DNA of 64,000 bases from Brytella acorum. GTDB taxonomy: Bacteria > Pseudomonadota > Alphaproteobacteria > Acetobacterales > Acetobacteraceae. A program made the position numbers and the translations under genes. The notes below the pieces were generated by a model. The model was not told the DNA's origin, ran no database searches, and was given only the letters and a program-made list of their open reading frames with translations. Where the stretch lies: assembly GCF_029309905.1 (NCBI RefSeq), contig NZ_JARBJP010000004.1, forward strand, positions 186,001 to 250,000, written 5' to 3'. Each line of letters begins with the position of its first letter. Within the stretch, counting starts at the first letter, position 1. Positions 45,763-54,784 of the stretch are shown piece after piece.

Positions 45763-48051
45763 TCAGTTCGCGTGGGGCGGAGCTGCCTGCATCACGAAAT
45801 GCAGTTCACCGCCTTTGAGAATGTCCTGCTGGCGCAGATGGATCAGGTCCACGGCTTTGCCGTTGAGCGTCACGCTGCGTACATACGGATGGGCGTCGTC
45901 CAGATAGTCGGCCACCATCGTGAAAGTCCGGCCATTCTGCAGATGGATCACCGCCCTGGGCACGAAGGGGCGACCGACGACATACTCGTTACTGGCGGGC
46001 GTGACCGGGTAGAAGCCCAACGCCGTATAGATATACCAGGCCGACATCTGGCCGAGGTCGTCATTGCCCGCCAGCCCGTCGGGGCGGCCCGAATACTGGG
46101 TATCCATGATCTGCTTTAGGCGTTGCTGGGCTTTCCAGGGAGCTCCGGCATAATCATAGAGATAGGCGACGTGATGACCGGGTTCGTTGCCGTGCGCATA
46201 CCATCCGATCAGGCCGGTGATATCCTCGACATTCTTGAAGATCGCCGGATCGACCTTCGTATCGAACAGGGCATCGAGCTTGGCGACGAATTTCGCATTG
46301 CCGCCCATCGCCGAGATCATCGCGGGGACATCCTGCGGCACGTACCACGAATACTGCCACGCATTCCCCTCGGTATAATCCGTGCCATAACCTGCGGAGC
46401 CGGGATCGAACGGCGTCCTGAATTCCCCATGGCTCAGCCGTGCGCGCATGAACCCGCTTTTCGGATCCCAGACGTTCCGCCAGTTGGTTGAGCGTTTCTC
46501 GAATTCCCTGGCGATGTCCGTCTTGCCCATGGCCTTGGCCATTTGCGCCAGAGACCAGTCATCATAGGCATATTCGAGCGTCTTGGATGCGCCTTCGGGT
46601 TCCCTGTCGATGGGGACATAGCCCATTTTCATGTAGTCCTTGAGATCGCCGTACGCGCTGTATGTGGCGCTGGAGACCATGGCCTTGAGCGCGGCCTTCG
46701 CGTCAAAGCCACGCACGCCCGCGAGATAGGCATTCGCGATGACCGGCACTGCATGGTAGCCGACCATGCACCACGTCTCCAGTCCCTGGTACGCCCAGAT
46801 CGGCAGGACGCCGAACGGGCTGTCCTGCTGCGATGCGATGAGCGAACGCACGAACTGCGAACTCAGGTCCGGTCGCAGGAGCGCCAGAAGCGGCTGTTGG
46901 GCACGATAGACGTCCCAAAGCGACCAGGTCGAGTAAAAGTCAAAGCCGTCCGCCTTGTGGACCTCGTAGTCAGGCCCGCGATATTCGCCGTTGACGTCCA
47001 TGCTCAGCGTCGGCGCGAGCATGGTGTGATACATCGCCGTGTAGAACTGGGTGCGCTGGGCCGCCGTGCCGGACACGTCGATGATCGAAAGCGCCCTGTT
47101 CCATGTGGTCGTGGCGTTCGCCCGTTGGGCGTCGAAGTCCCAGCCCTGGCCTTCCTGGTCGAGATTGGCGATGGCGTTCGCTTCGCTGACCGGCGAGATC
47201 GCGGTCTTGACCAGCAGAGGCTTGTCCAGCGTGCCGAAATCAAACACGCCTTCCAGGGCGCGTCCGCTCGATGCGTCCTGATCCACCGGTTGATTGCCAG
47301 GCCCCCGGAAGCCCCGATAGGTCACATTCGTTTCGCGATTGTAAAGCGCGCGCGTGATGAGCGGTTGCGAGAAGCGCATGGCAAAGCACAGCACGCGTCC
47401 CGGTGCCCAGCCACGTGTCGTGCGACAACCGGTGATCGTGCCGTCCTGGCGGACACGGAGGTTCGACCACAGCACCTTGCCCGGGTAATCGTAAATGCTC
47501 GGGCGAAAATCCAGCAGCAGATGGGCCGGTTTATGAGCGGGAAACGTATAGCGATGCCAGCCTACGCGACGGTTCGCGGTCAACTCGGCATGGATGTCGT
47601 AATCGCTGAGCTTCACGCCGTAATAACCGGCTTCCTCGACTTCGTCGTCATGACTGAAGCGGGATCGGTAGCCGCTGCCGGGTTTCGTCGCATCGCCCGG
47701 ATCGAGTTTCACCTCGCCCGCGATGGGCATCACCAGAACGTCGCCCAGATCGGAATGGCCCGCCCCTGAAAAATGCGTATGTGAAAACCCCATGATGGTG
47801 GGGTCGTTATATTGATAGCCCCCCGCGTGATCGTACGCATGTTTGAAATCCGGCATCGCCGTATCCGGCGAAAGCTGGATCATGCCGAACGGCACGGTCG
47901 CGCCCGGAAATGTGTGTCCGGGGCCCCCCGTGCCGATACGAGGATCGACAGATGCCGCCGGTCCGGTGTCAGCGAAAGCAGGCTTGCCGGTGACTGTCAG
48001 GGCGAGGGCCAGAGCCGCTGGCAGACACGGCAATATCGTGGGGCGCTTCAT
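45763..48051 (-). CDS. GH92 alpha-mannosidase-type glycosidase
   Basis: The 762-residue exported enzyme has a signal peptide (MKRPTILPCLPAALALALTVTGKPAFA). The GH92 beginning VDPRIGTGGPGHTFPGATVPFGMIQLSPDT is followed by GFSHTHFSGAGHSDLGDVLVMP. An (alpha/alpha)6 part includes YTEGNAWQYSWYVPQD and GNDDLGQMSAWYIYTALGFYPV, with the acidic residues and metal region typical of calcium-dependent exo-mannosidases. It removes mannose from glycans in the periplasm or outside. It stands alone here, without sugar-uptake genes. Start ATG 48051 sits directly before the signal peptide. Confidence 0.9.
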   Translation of the reverse strand: MKRPTILPCLPAALALALTVTGKPAFADTGPAASVDPRIGTGGPGHTFPGATVPFGMIQLSPDTAMPDFKHAYDHAGGYQYNDPTIMGFSHTHFSGAGHSDLGDVLVMPIAGEVKLDPGDATKPGSGYRSRFSHDDEVEEAGYYGVKLSDYDIHAELTANRRVGWHRYTFPAHKPAHLLLDFRPSIYDYPGKVLWSNLRVRQDGTITGCRTTRGWAPGRVLCFAMRFSQPLITRALYNRETNVTYRGFRGPGNQPVDQDASSGRALEGVFDFGTLDKPLLVKTAISPVSEANAIANLDQEGQGWDFDAQRANATTTWNRALSIIDVSGTAAQRTQFYTAMYHTMLAPTLSMDVNGEYRGPDYEVHKADGFDFYSTWSLWDVYRAQQPLLALLRPDLSSQFVRSLIASQQDSPFGVLPIWAYQGLETWCMVGYHAVPVIANAYLAGVRGFDAKAALKAMVSSATYSAYGDLKDYMKMGYVPIDREPEGASKTLEYAYDDWSLAQMAKAMGKTDIAREFEKRSTNWRNVWDPKSGFMRARLSHGEFRTPFDPGSAGYGTDYTEGNAWQYSWYVPQDVPAMISAMGGNAKFVAKLDALFDTKVDPAIFKNVEDITGLIGWYAHGNEPGHHVAYLYDYAGAPWKAQQRLKQIMDTQYSGRPDGLAGNDDLGQMSAWYIYTALGFYPVTPASNEYVVGRPFVPRAVIHLQNGRTFTMVADYLDDAHPYVRSVTLNGKAVDLIHLRQQDILKGGELHFVMQAAPPHAN

Positions 48052-48282
48052 GGATGACCTTGGCTCGAAATTGAAATCGTTTCGAACGATAGATGAAAAT
48101 GCCCGGTGATCGAAGTCTGTTCGGAAGAAAATGACGATCATGTCTCAAACGTTATGAAGCGCCGTTATCTTCGGTGTTCCTGGCATGACGTCCGTTCGAT
48201 CGTTCCTGTCAGCGCCTCGGATAGCCGCAGGACTTCCATGCCGGTGAAGGCGCGGGCTGGCATGATGATCGTATTGCGGAGC

Positions 48283-49137
48283 TCAGCACTCGATATCGAG
48301 GCCGATATCGAGTGCCGTAACGCTGTGCGTGAGCCAGCCGAGCGAGAGAATATCGACGCCGGTTTCGGCGATGGACCGGGCCGTGCGGGGCGTGATGCCG
48401 CCGGACGCCTCGGCGATCGCCTTGCCGTCGATCATGCGCACGGCTTCGCGCAGCATGTCCGGCGGCATGTTGTCGAGGAGATAGGCGTCCGCGCCCCCCG
48501 CCGCGATGGCCTCACCGAGCTGTTCCAGCGTATCGACCTCGAGTTCGATCGTCATGAGATGACCGGCCCGGCGACGTGCGCCGTCCAGGGCGGGTTTCAC
48601 CCCCCCGCACAAGGCCAGATGATTGTCCTTGATCAGGATGGCATCGTCGAGACGATAGCGATGGTTCGATCCGCCGCCCGCCATGACGGCATATTTCTGA
48701 AAGGCGCGCAGACCGGGAAGCGTCTTGCGGGTGCAGCAGATGCGCGTCTTCGTGCCTTCCGTGGCGCGGACGACCTCATGGGTCGCCGTGGCGATGCCGC
48801 TCAGGTGGGAGAGCAGATTGAGCGCCGTGCGTTCGCCTCCGAGCACGGTCTCCGCGCCCGCTTCGATCGTGGCGATGACGTCGCCGGGTGCGAGCAGGGC
48901 GCCATCCTCACGCGCCACGTCAAGGTGCGCCTTCGGGTCCAGCAACGTGAAGGCCAGTCGCGCCGCGCTCAACCCGGCGACGACGCCCGGTGCGCGCGCG
49001 CGGAAGGTGGCGCGCAGTGTTTGCCCCGGTCGCATGACCGCCTGGGTGGTCACATCGCCCCCGACGCCCAGATCCTCCAGAAGCCCCGTGCGGACGATGG
49101 GTTCCCACATGATGTCGGGCAGGGAAAACACGGCCAT
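48283..49137 (-). CDS. nadC: Quinolinate phosphoribosyltransferase
   Basis: The 284-residue enzyme converts quinolinate and PRPP to nicotinate mononucleotide. Visible motifs are ERTALNLLSHLSGIAT, TRKTLPGLRAFQKYAVMAGGGSNHRYRLDDAILIKDNH and the C-terminal DILSLGWLTHSVTALDIGLDI. ATG at 49137 overlaps the nadB stop (ATGA), so it is the last gene of nadABC. A longer in-frame start at 49164 would overlap nadB coding sequence further and is less likely. Confidence 0.94.
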   Translation of the reverse strand: MAVFSLPDIMWEPIVRTGLLEDLGVGGDVTTQAVMRPGQTLRATFRARAPGVVAGLSAARLAFTLLDPKAHLDVAREDGALLAPGDVIATIEAGAETVLGGERTALNLLSHLSGIATATHEVVRATEGTKTRICCTRKTLPGLRAFQKYAVMAGGGSNHRYRLDDAILIKDNHLALCGGVKPALDGARRRAGHLMTIELEVDTLEQLGEAIAAGGADAYLLDNMPPDMLREAVRMIDGKAIAEASGGITPRTARSIAETGVDILSLGWLTHSVTALDIGLDIEC

Positions 49138-50693
49138 CAGACAAACTCCTCGGACATGCGACAAAGCGCCGCCATGGTTTCCGGCCCCTGCCGGAAGCGC
49201 TGGGGTAACCCGGTTTGCGGAAAATCGCTGCGCCAGTGGCTGCCCCGGCTTTCACGGCGGCGCCATGCGGCCTGGGCGATGAGTGCTCCGATCAGCGCAT
49301 GATCATCCGTCGCGACGCGCGGCGCCAGCGCGTTCAGCAGCCGGGTCAGTCCCGCCTCGTCCCGCAGCAGCCCGGCCTCCGCGCTCATCAGGCGGCCGAC
49401 ATCGCCGTGTTGATGAAGGGGGGGCTGATGAAGGGTAGGCGGCGAAAGCGCGGGCGAATGCGTCGTTGAGAGCGGATGGTTGGCGATGTCCCCGGCAACG
49501 TTCCGACCCGTGACGAACGCTTCAAGCAGCGAATTGCTGGCGAGCCGGTTCGCGCCGTGCAGGCCCGTGCAGGCGGCTTCCCCGCAGGCCCACAGGCCCG
49601 CAAGCGTCGAACGGCCATGCCCGTCCACCGCGATGCCCCCCATATGATAATGCACGGCTGGCGCCACAGGGATCGGCATGGTGGCGGGGTCGATGCCTTC
49701 GGCCCGGCAGACTTGCGTGATTCCGGGGAAATGGGCCGCGAACTTCGCGCCCAGCGCCAGACGGGCGTCGAGGAAAACACGATGACCCGCGCGCCGGTGC
49801 GCGGCGATGGCGCGCGCCACGACATCGCGCGGCGCGAGTTCTTCCGTAAAGCGCGCGCCGGTCTCGTCGATCAGAACAGCGCCAGCGCCTCGCACCGCTT
49901 CGCTGATGAGCGGACGCTGCCCGGCGCGGCCCGTATCGAGGGCCGTGGGGTGGAACTGCACGAATTCCATATCACCCAGCGCCGCCCCGGCGCGGATGGC
50001 GACGGCCAGTCCCCGGCCGGTATTGCCGCGTGGGCTGGTGGCCTCGGTGTAAAGTGCGCCCACGCCGCCGGACGCGATGACGCACGCCCCGGTCGGGAGA
50101 TAGGAATCATGACCCCCATGCCTGATCCACACGCCCTCGACGCGGCCTTCGGGCGCATGCACCGCTTCCAGCGAGGCGCCTTCCAGCACCGTGATGCGGG
50201 GTGTCTCGCGGATGCGGCGGATCAACGCGTCCATGATGGCGGCGCCAGAGCGGTCTCCCCAGCCATGGGCGATGCGCGGATGGCTGTGCGCGGCTTCGAG
50301 ATGAAGATCGAAGCTTCCATCCGTGCGCCGGTCAAACGCGACGCCCCAGTCCGCAAGCTGTTGCACCGCGTTCGGGGCGGCCTCGGTCATGGCGCGCACG
50401 ACATCCGGATCGCACAGTCCCGCGCCCGCGGCGAGCGTATCGGCGGCATGCAGGGCCGGTGAGTCGCCCGGTCCCAGGGCGGCGGCGATTCCACCCTGCG
50501 CCAGACTGCTGGCCGTATCCGTGCCCAGCGGTGTGGGCGTCAGGACGATGCACGGGCCGTCCATATGCAACGCGACCGATAGCCCCGCGAGGCCGCCGCC
50601 CGCGATGACCGGCTGTCCGGCAAGCTTTGGGCTGGCAAGCTTTAGACCGGCAGGCGTCGACCCGGCAAGCCTCGAAGGCATGGACCCGCTCAT
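49137..50693 (-). CDS. nadB: L-aspartate oxidase
   Basis: The 518-residue FAD enzyme oxidises aspartate to iminoaspartate for NadA. The N-terminus has VIAGGGLAGLSVALHMDGP. Further on are SSLAQGGIAAALG, EAAHSHPRIAHGWGDRSGAAIM, the active-site HPTALDTGRAG region and PAVHYHMGGIAVDGHGRSTLAGLWACGEAACTGLHGANRLASNSLLEA. The C-terminal helical part is Pro/His-rich around residues 410-425 (HSPALSPPTLHQPPLHQH), an unusual insert. The gap to nadA is four bases. Confidence 0.93.
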   Translation of the reverse strand: MSGSMPSRLAGSTPAGLKLASPKLAGQPVIAGGGLAGLSVALHMDGPCIVLTPTPLGTDTASSLAQGGIAAALGPGDSPALHAADTLAAGAGLCDPDVVRAMTEAAPNAVQQLADWGVAFDRRTDGSFDLHLEAAHSHPRIAHGWGDRSGAAIMDALIRRIRETPRITVLEGASLEAVHAPEGRVEGVWIRHGGHDSYLPTGACVIASGGVGALYTEATSPRGNTGRGLAVAIRAGAALGDMEFVQFHPTALDTGRAGQRPLISEAVRGAGAVLIDETGARFTEELAPRDVVARAIAAHRRAGHRVFLDARLALGAKFAAHFPGITQVCRAEGIDPATMPIPVAPAVHYHMGGIAVDGHGRSTLAGLWACGEAACTGLHGANRLASNSLLEAFVTGRNVAGDIANHPLSTTHSPALSPPTLHQPPLHQHGDVGRLMSAEAGLLRDEAGLTRLLNALAPRVATDDHALIGALIAQAAWRRRESRGSHWRSDFPQTGLPQRFRQGPETMAALCRMSEEFV

Positions 50694-50697
50694 CGCC

Positions 50698-51699
50698 TCA
50701 GATGGCCAGCATCCGCTCCACGGAGCGACGCGCGGGCAGGAAATGCTCCTGCGGAATTTCGACCTGCTGCGTCATGGTCTCCAGCGCATGGCGGATGGCC
50801 GGCAGGGTGATGCGCTTCATGTGCGGGCAGAGATTGCACGGACGCACGAACTGCGTGGCCGGGAACAGGGCCGCGAGATTGTCGCTCATCGAGCATTCGG
50901 TGACGAGGAGCACCTTCTCGGGATGCCGGTCGGCCACGAAGTCCAGCATGCCGGCGGTCGATCCCGCGTAATCCGCTTCCGCGACCACTTCCGGCGGGCA
51001 TTCCGGATGCGCCAGCACGATGACGCCCTGGTGCATCCGGCGATACTGGCGGATCTCCTGTGGCGTGAAACGTTCATGCACTTCGCAATGTCCCGGCCAG
51101 GTAATCATCTCGATGCCGGTCTCGTTCTGGATGTTGCGGGCGAGAAACTCGTCGGGAATCATGATGATGCGCGACGTGTTCCATTCCCGGGCGACCGTTT
51201 CGACGACACGCTTGGCATTGCCCGATGTGCAGCACACATCCGTTTCGGCTTTCACGGCTGCCGATGAATTCACATAGGTCACCACCGGTACGCCGGGATT
51301 GGCCCGCTTCAGGGCGCGGATATTTTCTGCCGTGATCGACTCCGCCAGAGAGCAGCCCGCCCGTTCGTCCGGGATCAGGACCGTCTTTTCCGGGTTCATG
51401 AGCTTGGCGGTTTCGGCCATGAAGTGGACGCCCGCCATGACGATCACCGAAGCCTCCGTATTCTGGGCCTCGCGGGCGAGAGCCAGGCTGTCGCCGCGAA
51501 TGTCCGAAATGCAGTGGAAGATCTCGGGCGTTTGGTAGTTATGGGCGAGAATCACGGCGTTGCGTTCGCGCTTGAGGCGAAGGATGGCCTCGATATCGTC
51601 AGCGAAACGCGCTTCCCAGTCGGGTCGTGTCATCACGCGCTCGACGGGCGCGAAAAGGGCATCGCGAGATGGAAGATCGATGGGCGCGAACTGGTCCAT
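50698..51699 (-). CDS. nadA: Quinolinate synthase
   Basis: The 333-residue [4Fe-4S] enzyme condenses iminoaspartate with dihydroxyacetone phosphate. The iron-sulfur cysteines sit in ETDVCCTSGNA, ITWPGHCEVHERF-adjacent and FVRPCNLCPHMKR segments. VILAHNYQTPEI and GVHFMAETAKLMNPEKTVLIPD are family signatures. Start ATG 51699 follows GGAGGGG. It is the first gene of the nadA-nadB-nadC operon, with a perfect palindrome 13 bases upstream that may control all three. Confidence 0.95.
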   Translation of the reverse strand: MDQFAPIDLPSRDALFAPVERVMTRPDWEARFADDIEAILRLKRERNAVILAHNYQTPEIFHCISDIRGDSLALAREAQNTEASVIVMAGVHFMAETAKLMNPEKTVLIPDERAGCSLAESITAENIRALKRANPGVPVVTYVNSSAAVKAETDVCCTSGNAKRVVETVAREWNTSRIIMIPDEFLARNIQNETGIEMITWPGHCEVHERFTPQEIRQYRRMHQGVIVLAHPECPPEVVAEADYAGSTAGMLDFVADRHPEKVLLVTECSMSDNLAALFPATQFVRPCNLCPHMKRITLPAIRHALETMTQQVEIPQEHFLPARRSVERMLAI

Positions 51700-51712
51700 T
51701 GTTCCCCTCCAT

Positions 51713-51733
51713 TTATGCTCACTTTGAGCATAA
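51713..51733. promoter_or_regulatory. NadQ-like operator upstream of nadABC
   Basis: TTATGCTCA-CTT-TGAGCATAA is a perfect inverted repeat with 9-base arms and a 3-base spacer, 13 bases before the nadA start. As I recall, NadQ sites in Alphaproteobacteria have a similar TATGCTCA/TGAGCATA form and repress nadABC when NAD is ample. The palindrome is plain in the sequence; naming the regulator is inference, and no nadQ gene lies in this window. Confidence 0.75.
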
Positions 51734-51838
51734 TCGGGATAAGACGAAACTCGTCTTTACGAATTGGTCCGTGACGCCGTTCTGTCAAGCACACTCTTGC
51801 GTGAAGCTTGCCGGCGACGTGCGACAGGCGTCCCGGCG

Positions 51839-51867
51839 TTGACAGGGCTTCGCGCCCGGTGTTATCA
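51839..51867 (+). promoter_or_regulatory. Promoter of split tRNA-Lys gene
   Basis: TTGACA (51839-51844) and TTATCA (51862-51867) with a 17-base spacer, ending 13 bases before the mature tRNA 5' end. This is a near-consensus sigma70-type promoter reading rightward into the tRNA. Confidence 0.7.
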
Positions 51868-51880
51868 GCCCGCCCTGCGT

Positions 51881-52166
51881 GAACCGGTAGCTCAGCCGGT
51901 AGAGCATTCGACTTTCAATGGGAGCGCTGCGGGGAAACCCGTTGCTGAACAGACCTTAAATTCGGTGAACGCTCTGACCTTCCGGGTCGTGCCAATACCG
52001 AGCCAATCCCGACTCAGGTCGGGCAGGTGTAGAGACTTGACAGGGTCCACCTAACGGCTTCGGCCCATGGTGAAGATAAAGTCCAGACCACGAACCTTCG
52101 GGGCGGCGAAAGTCGAAGTGGTACGTAATCGAATGGTCGTGGGTTCGAGTCCCACCCGGTTCACCA
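51881..52166 (+). tRNA. tRNA-Lys(UUU), interrupted by a group I intron
   Basis: Exon 1 (51881-51915) gives acceptor GAACCGG, D arm and the 5' anticodon stem TTCGA plus CTTT. Exon 2 (52126-52166) gives TAATCGAA, variable loop, T arm GTGGG/CCCAC and CCGGTTC with ACCA. Joining them yields a perfect cloverleaf with anticodon loop CTTTTAA, anticodon TTT, Lys. Without splicing the anticodon stem cannot close, so the 210-nt insert between anticodon positions 35 and 36 must be removed. Reading the unspliced exon 1 would wrongly suggest Glu (TTC). CCA is encoded. Confidence 0.92.
51916..52125 (+). ncRNA. Self-splicing group I intron (IC3-like) in tRNA-Lys
   Basis: About 210 nt, no open reading frame. 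The exon ends in T and the intron ends in G, as group I splicing requires. P1 can form between exon CTTT (51912-51915) and GGAG (51921-51924), including the T-G pair at the splice site. Core strands are visible: GTGTAGAGACTTGACAGGG (R-like, about 52027-52045), CCACCTAACGG, and GAAGATAAAGTCC (S-like, about 52072-52084), closely matching group IC3 introns of bacterial tRNAs. CAATACCGAGCC upstream may be part of P/Q. Splicing activity itself is inferred. Confidence 0.9.
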
Positions 52167-52280
52167 TGGTTCCAAATGTCCGCCGCTTGCTCACGACTCC
52201 GCATGGCGCTTGCACACAGCCCGCGTTGTTGACAGGCTTTACCTGCGTGTTCCGCTTGGAAACCGGCAGGGAGATCCCTC

Positions 52281-52874
52281 ATGTCGTTTGGCAACAATGC
52301 GTTTCGTCTCCTCACGCGTTATGCGCTGGCCTACCAGATCGAGGAATGGGGCTGGCAGGTCGGGCCGCACAGCTATGGATCGCCGAACGTCATCGAGGCG
52401 GGCGAGGCCGGGCTGACGATCGGCGACTACGTCTCGATCGGCCCGAATGTCACGATCATTCTCGGCAACCATCGCCTCGACCTCGTGACCACCTATCCGT
52501 TCAGGACACTGTCCCATTTCTGGCCCGCCGCCGCCGAAGGTCAGGCGGACCACGCCACCAAGGGCGATATCGTCATCGGCAATGATGTCTGGATCGGCGC
52601 GAATGCAACCATCATGTCCGGCGTCACGATCGGCGACGGCGCCGTGATCGCCGCGAACGCTCTGGTCACGAAGAACGTACTGCCCTACGCCATCGTGGGA
52701 GGCAATCCCGCCCGGGTGATCCGCTTTCGCTTCACCGAGGACATCGTATCGCGGCTTCTGGCTCTGGCCTGGTGGAACTGGCCGGAGGATGTTCTGGCCC
52801 GGCGACTCGCGCATCTCATGAGCGACGATATCGAGGCCTTCCTGACACTTTACGAACCGCCCTCGCCGGATTGA
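52281..52874 (+). CDS. CatB-like hexapeptide acetyltransferase
   Basis: The 197-residue left-handed beta-helix protein has hexapeptide repeats TIGDYVSIGPNVTI and DIVIGNDVWIGANATIMSGVTIGDGAVIAANALVTKNVLPYAIVGGNPARVI. The FRTLSHFW segment and the C-terminal WWNWPEDVLARRL are usual in xenobiotic or CatB-type O-acetyltransferases. It transfers acetyl from acetyl-CoA to a sugar or antibiotic hydroxyl; substrate unknown. It lies 114 bp after the tRNA-Lys gene and is convergent with the lipoprotein gene. Confidence 0.88.
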   Translation: MSFGNNAFRLLTRYALAYQIEEWGWQVGPHSYGSPNVIEAGEAGLTIGDYVSIGPNVTIILGNHRLDLVTTYPFRTLSHFWPAAAEGQADHATKGDIVIGNDVWIGANATIMSGVTIGDGAVIAANALVTKNVLPYAIVGGNPARVIRFRFTEDIVSRLLALAWWNWPEDVLARRLAHLMSDDIEAFLTLYEPPSPD

Positions 52875-52879
52875 TCCTC

Positions 52880-53329
52880 CTACCAGCCGAATGGTCCTGA
52901 AAAGCCGGGGTCCCAGTTTCCCCACGCGGAGTTCCATCCGTTGAAGCCCGGCATCCACGGGCCCCAGTCCCAGGCCGTGTTCTGATAGTCGAAGGCGGTC
53001 GCGCGTCGTTCATCGGCCTGGGCCTGTTGCTGCACATAGGCCTGATAGCGGTCATAGGCGGCGCCGTCGCCCACATACAGGCACCCGCAGATGGTCGGAT
53101 CGGAATAGACATAAAAGGTCTTCCCGTCCTTCACACGACGCAGGAAGCGATGATCCGGCAATGTGTTGAGCATGTTCTGGAGCGTCGGGGTGTCCGCTGG
53201 CCTGAACGCGAAACCGGCCGCCTGCAGGTGATCTTCCTTGTGGATGATCCGATCGCTCGGCGTTTCGCAACCGGTGAGTGCGATCACGGTTGCAAGGACG
53301 GGAAAGAGCGTTCTGCGGGCGATCATCAT
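52880..53329 (-). CDS. Small lipoprotein, unknown function
   Basis: The 149-residue protein has a lipoprotein signal (LFPVLATVIALTGC). The middle part reads LQNMLNTLPDHRFLRRVKDGKTFYVYSDPTICGCLYVGD, and the C-terminus is rich in Trp, Gly and Asn (NTAWDWGPWMPGFNGWNSAWGNW). I do not recognise a named family. The CGCLYVG stretch could form a disulfide in the periplasm. It starts MMIARR at 53329 or one codon later. Placed alone between convergent and same-strand neighbours. Confidence 0.6.
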   Translation of the reverse strand: MMIARRTLFPVLATVIALTGCETPSDRIIHKEDHLQAAGFAFRPADTPTLQNMLNTLPDHRFLRRVKDGKTFYVYSDPTICGCLYVGDGAAYDRYQAYVQQQAQADERRATAFDYQNTAWDWGPWMPGFNGWNSAWGNWDPGFSGPFGW

Positions 53330-53464
53330 ATGTTTTTCCCTGCAAGTGCTGACGGGAGAGTGTGAGCGCTTTTCGGCGCGGCGTCACCCGGCTTTGGCGG
53401 GTTTCCAACAAGGTCTGCCGAAGATGTGCGACATGCCGGCCGGTCCTGTATGGATCTCAGGGCG

Positions 53465-54784
53465 TCAGAACGTGTCCTGAGCGAGAGCATTGGCCTGCTG
53501 TCGGATTTCGGGGATCGCTGTGGTCTCGAAAAGCGTTCCGGCTCGGAGAGGACCTATGGCGCAGATGCAGGGAAGAGCCCTGCCCGTCGCGTCGATGACC
53601 ATGCCCCGATCATTGGTGACCAATGCCGAGCCCATCGCCCCGCTGACAATATGACCGCCTCGCAGGAGTTGATTCAGCAGCGGGGAGGGAACGCGATCAT
53701 AACGGGTATCCGGCCCCGAACAGTTGATGACCAGCCCCGCGGGGATAAGTGTCGTTCCCTCCGCTGTTCGAAGTTTGACTTCAGCGCCCCGCCCAGAGCG
53801 GGTGATGGTCTCTACATGGGCGCGTCGGATAACGAGTGTCCCGGCTTCGCGTTCTCTCTCGATGACAGCGGCGATCGGGGGCGCCATCCTGTGACGCGAG
53901 ATATTCCACAGGTGAAAGAGGTGTCTTCGGAAGCGTTTCTGCTCGTTGGGAGGCAGGCGTTGCCAAAGGGCATTGGTCACAGGGCGAATGCTGTCCACTG
54001 CGGTGCGCCACGCGACGCGATCGGCAAGAGACGCGCGGAAACACCGCAGGTAAGCCAGTGCGGTGGCCGTGGTTTCGAGTGGCACCACGCTTGGAGAAAG
54101 GGGGGACGATGGTTCCGTATGCGCGTGGCTCAGAAGTCCGTGCCGCGAGACCATCGTGACGGGACCGCGATGACCCTGTTCGCGTAAATTCAGGAGCATA
54201 TCGATGGAGGTCAGGCCCGTGCCGATCAACACGACAGGCTCGTCCACGCCAAGGGCGCGATCCGGGAAGGTTCGGCTCCATGCGTCGGGGCGGTAGCAGC
54301 CGCTTTCGAGAACATCCGGCGCGTATTGCGGAATATCCACAGGGGGGAAATGCCCGAGCGCCAGCACCGCGCGATCGGCCGACAGAACGGTGCCGTCAGA
54401 CAGGGTGGCTCGGACGCCAGAGTCTTCGGGCGACAGGGCCGTCACCGTTTGCTGTCGGTGAGCGATGCCGGCTGCGGCGAACAACGCCTCAAGGTAATCC
54501 CCATAAAGTTTGCGGGGCATGAACGCGTCCGCATCGGTCGGCGTGTTATTCTTTTCGTTGAGCCATCTCAGGAAATGACCGGGATCATCGGCATAGGCTC
54601 CCATATTGCTGGCACGAACGTTGAGAAGATGGCGGCTGTTGGATGTGGAATACGCAATGCCGCGTGCCGGGATCTTTTCCGGGCTGACGACAAGAATATT
54701 CCCAGCCCCGATATGGCGTGCCTGATGGAGGGCGGTCAGCGTGCCACTGGCGCCGCCGCCAATGATCAGAAGTTTCACACGCAT
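53465..54784 (-). CDS. FAD/NAD(P)-binding protein
   Basis: The 439-residue flavoprotein of the FAD-NAD(P)-binding (PF13454-like) type has an N-terminal LLIIGGGASGTLTALHQARH loop, SRHLLNVRASNMGAYADDPGHFLRWL, VVLIGTGLTSIDMLLNL (second dinucleotide loop) and a C-terminal VINCSGPDTRYDRV and CAIGPLRAGTLFETTAIPEI. Members hydroxylate or oxidise varied substrates, often siderophore precursors or amines; the substrate is not readable here. Start ATG 54784 is clear. It is divergent from the antiporter gene. Confidence 0.8.
   Translation of the reverse strand: MRVKLLIIGGGASGTLTALHQARHIGAGNILVVSPEKIPARGIAYSTSNSRHLLNVRASNMGAYADDPGHFLRWLNEKNNTPTDADAFMPRKLYGDYLEALFAAAGIAHRQQTVTALSPEDSGVRATLSDGTVLSADRAVLALGHFPPVDIPQYAPDVLESGCYRPDAWSRTFPDRALGVDEPVVLIGTGLTSIDMLLNLREQGHRGPVTMVSRHGLLSHAHTEPSSPLSPSVVPLETTATALAYLRCFRASLADRVAWRTAVDSIRPVTNALWQRLPPNEQKRFRRHLFHLWNISRHRMAPPIAAVIEREREAGTLVIRRAHVETITRSGRGAEVKLRTAEGTTLIPAGLVINCSGPDTRYDRVPSPLLNQLLRGGHIVSGAMGSALVTNDRGMVIDATGRALPCICAIGPLRAGTLFETTAIPEIRQQANALAQDTF

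Noticed and set aside
46543-47769. 408-codon plus-strand frame inside the GH92 gene
   Set aside because: No recognisable motif and antisense to a convincing GH92 enzyme.
51881-51920. A tRNA-Glu reading from GACTTTCAA in exon 1
   Set aside because: The bases after the apparent TTC anticodon do not close the anticodon stem; only splicing to 52126 gives a complete tRNA, with a Lys anticodon.
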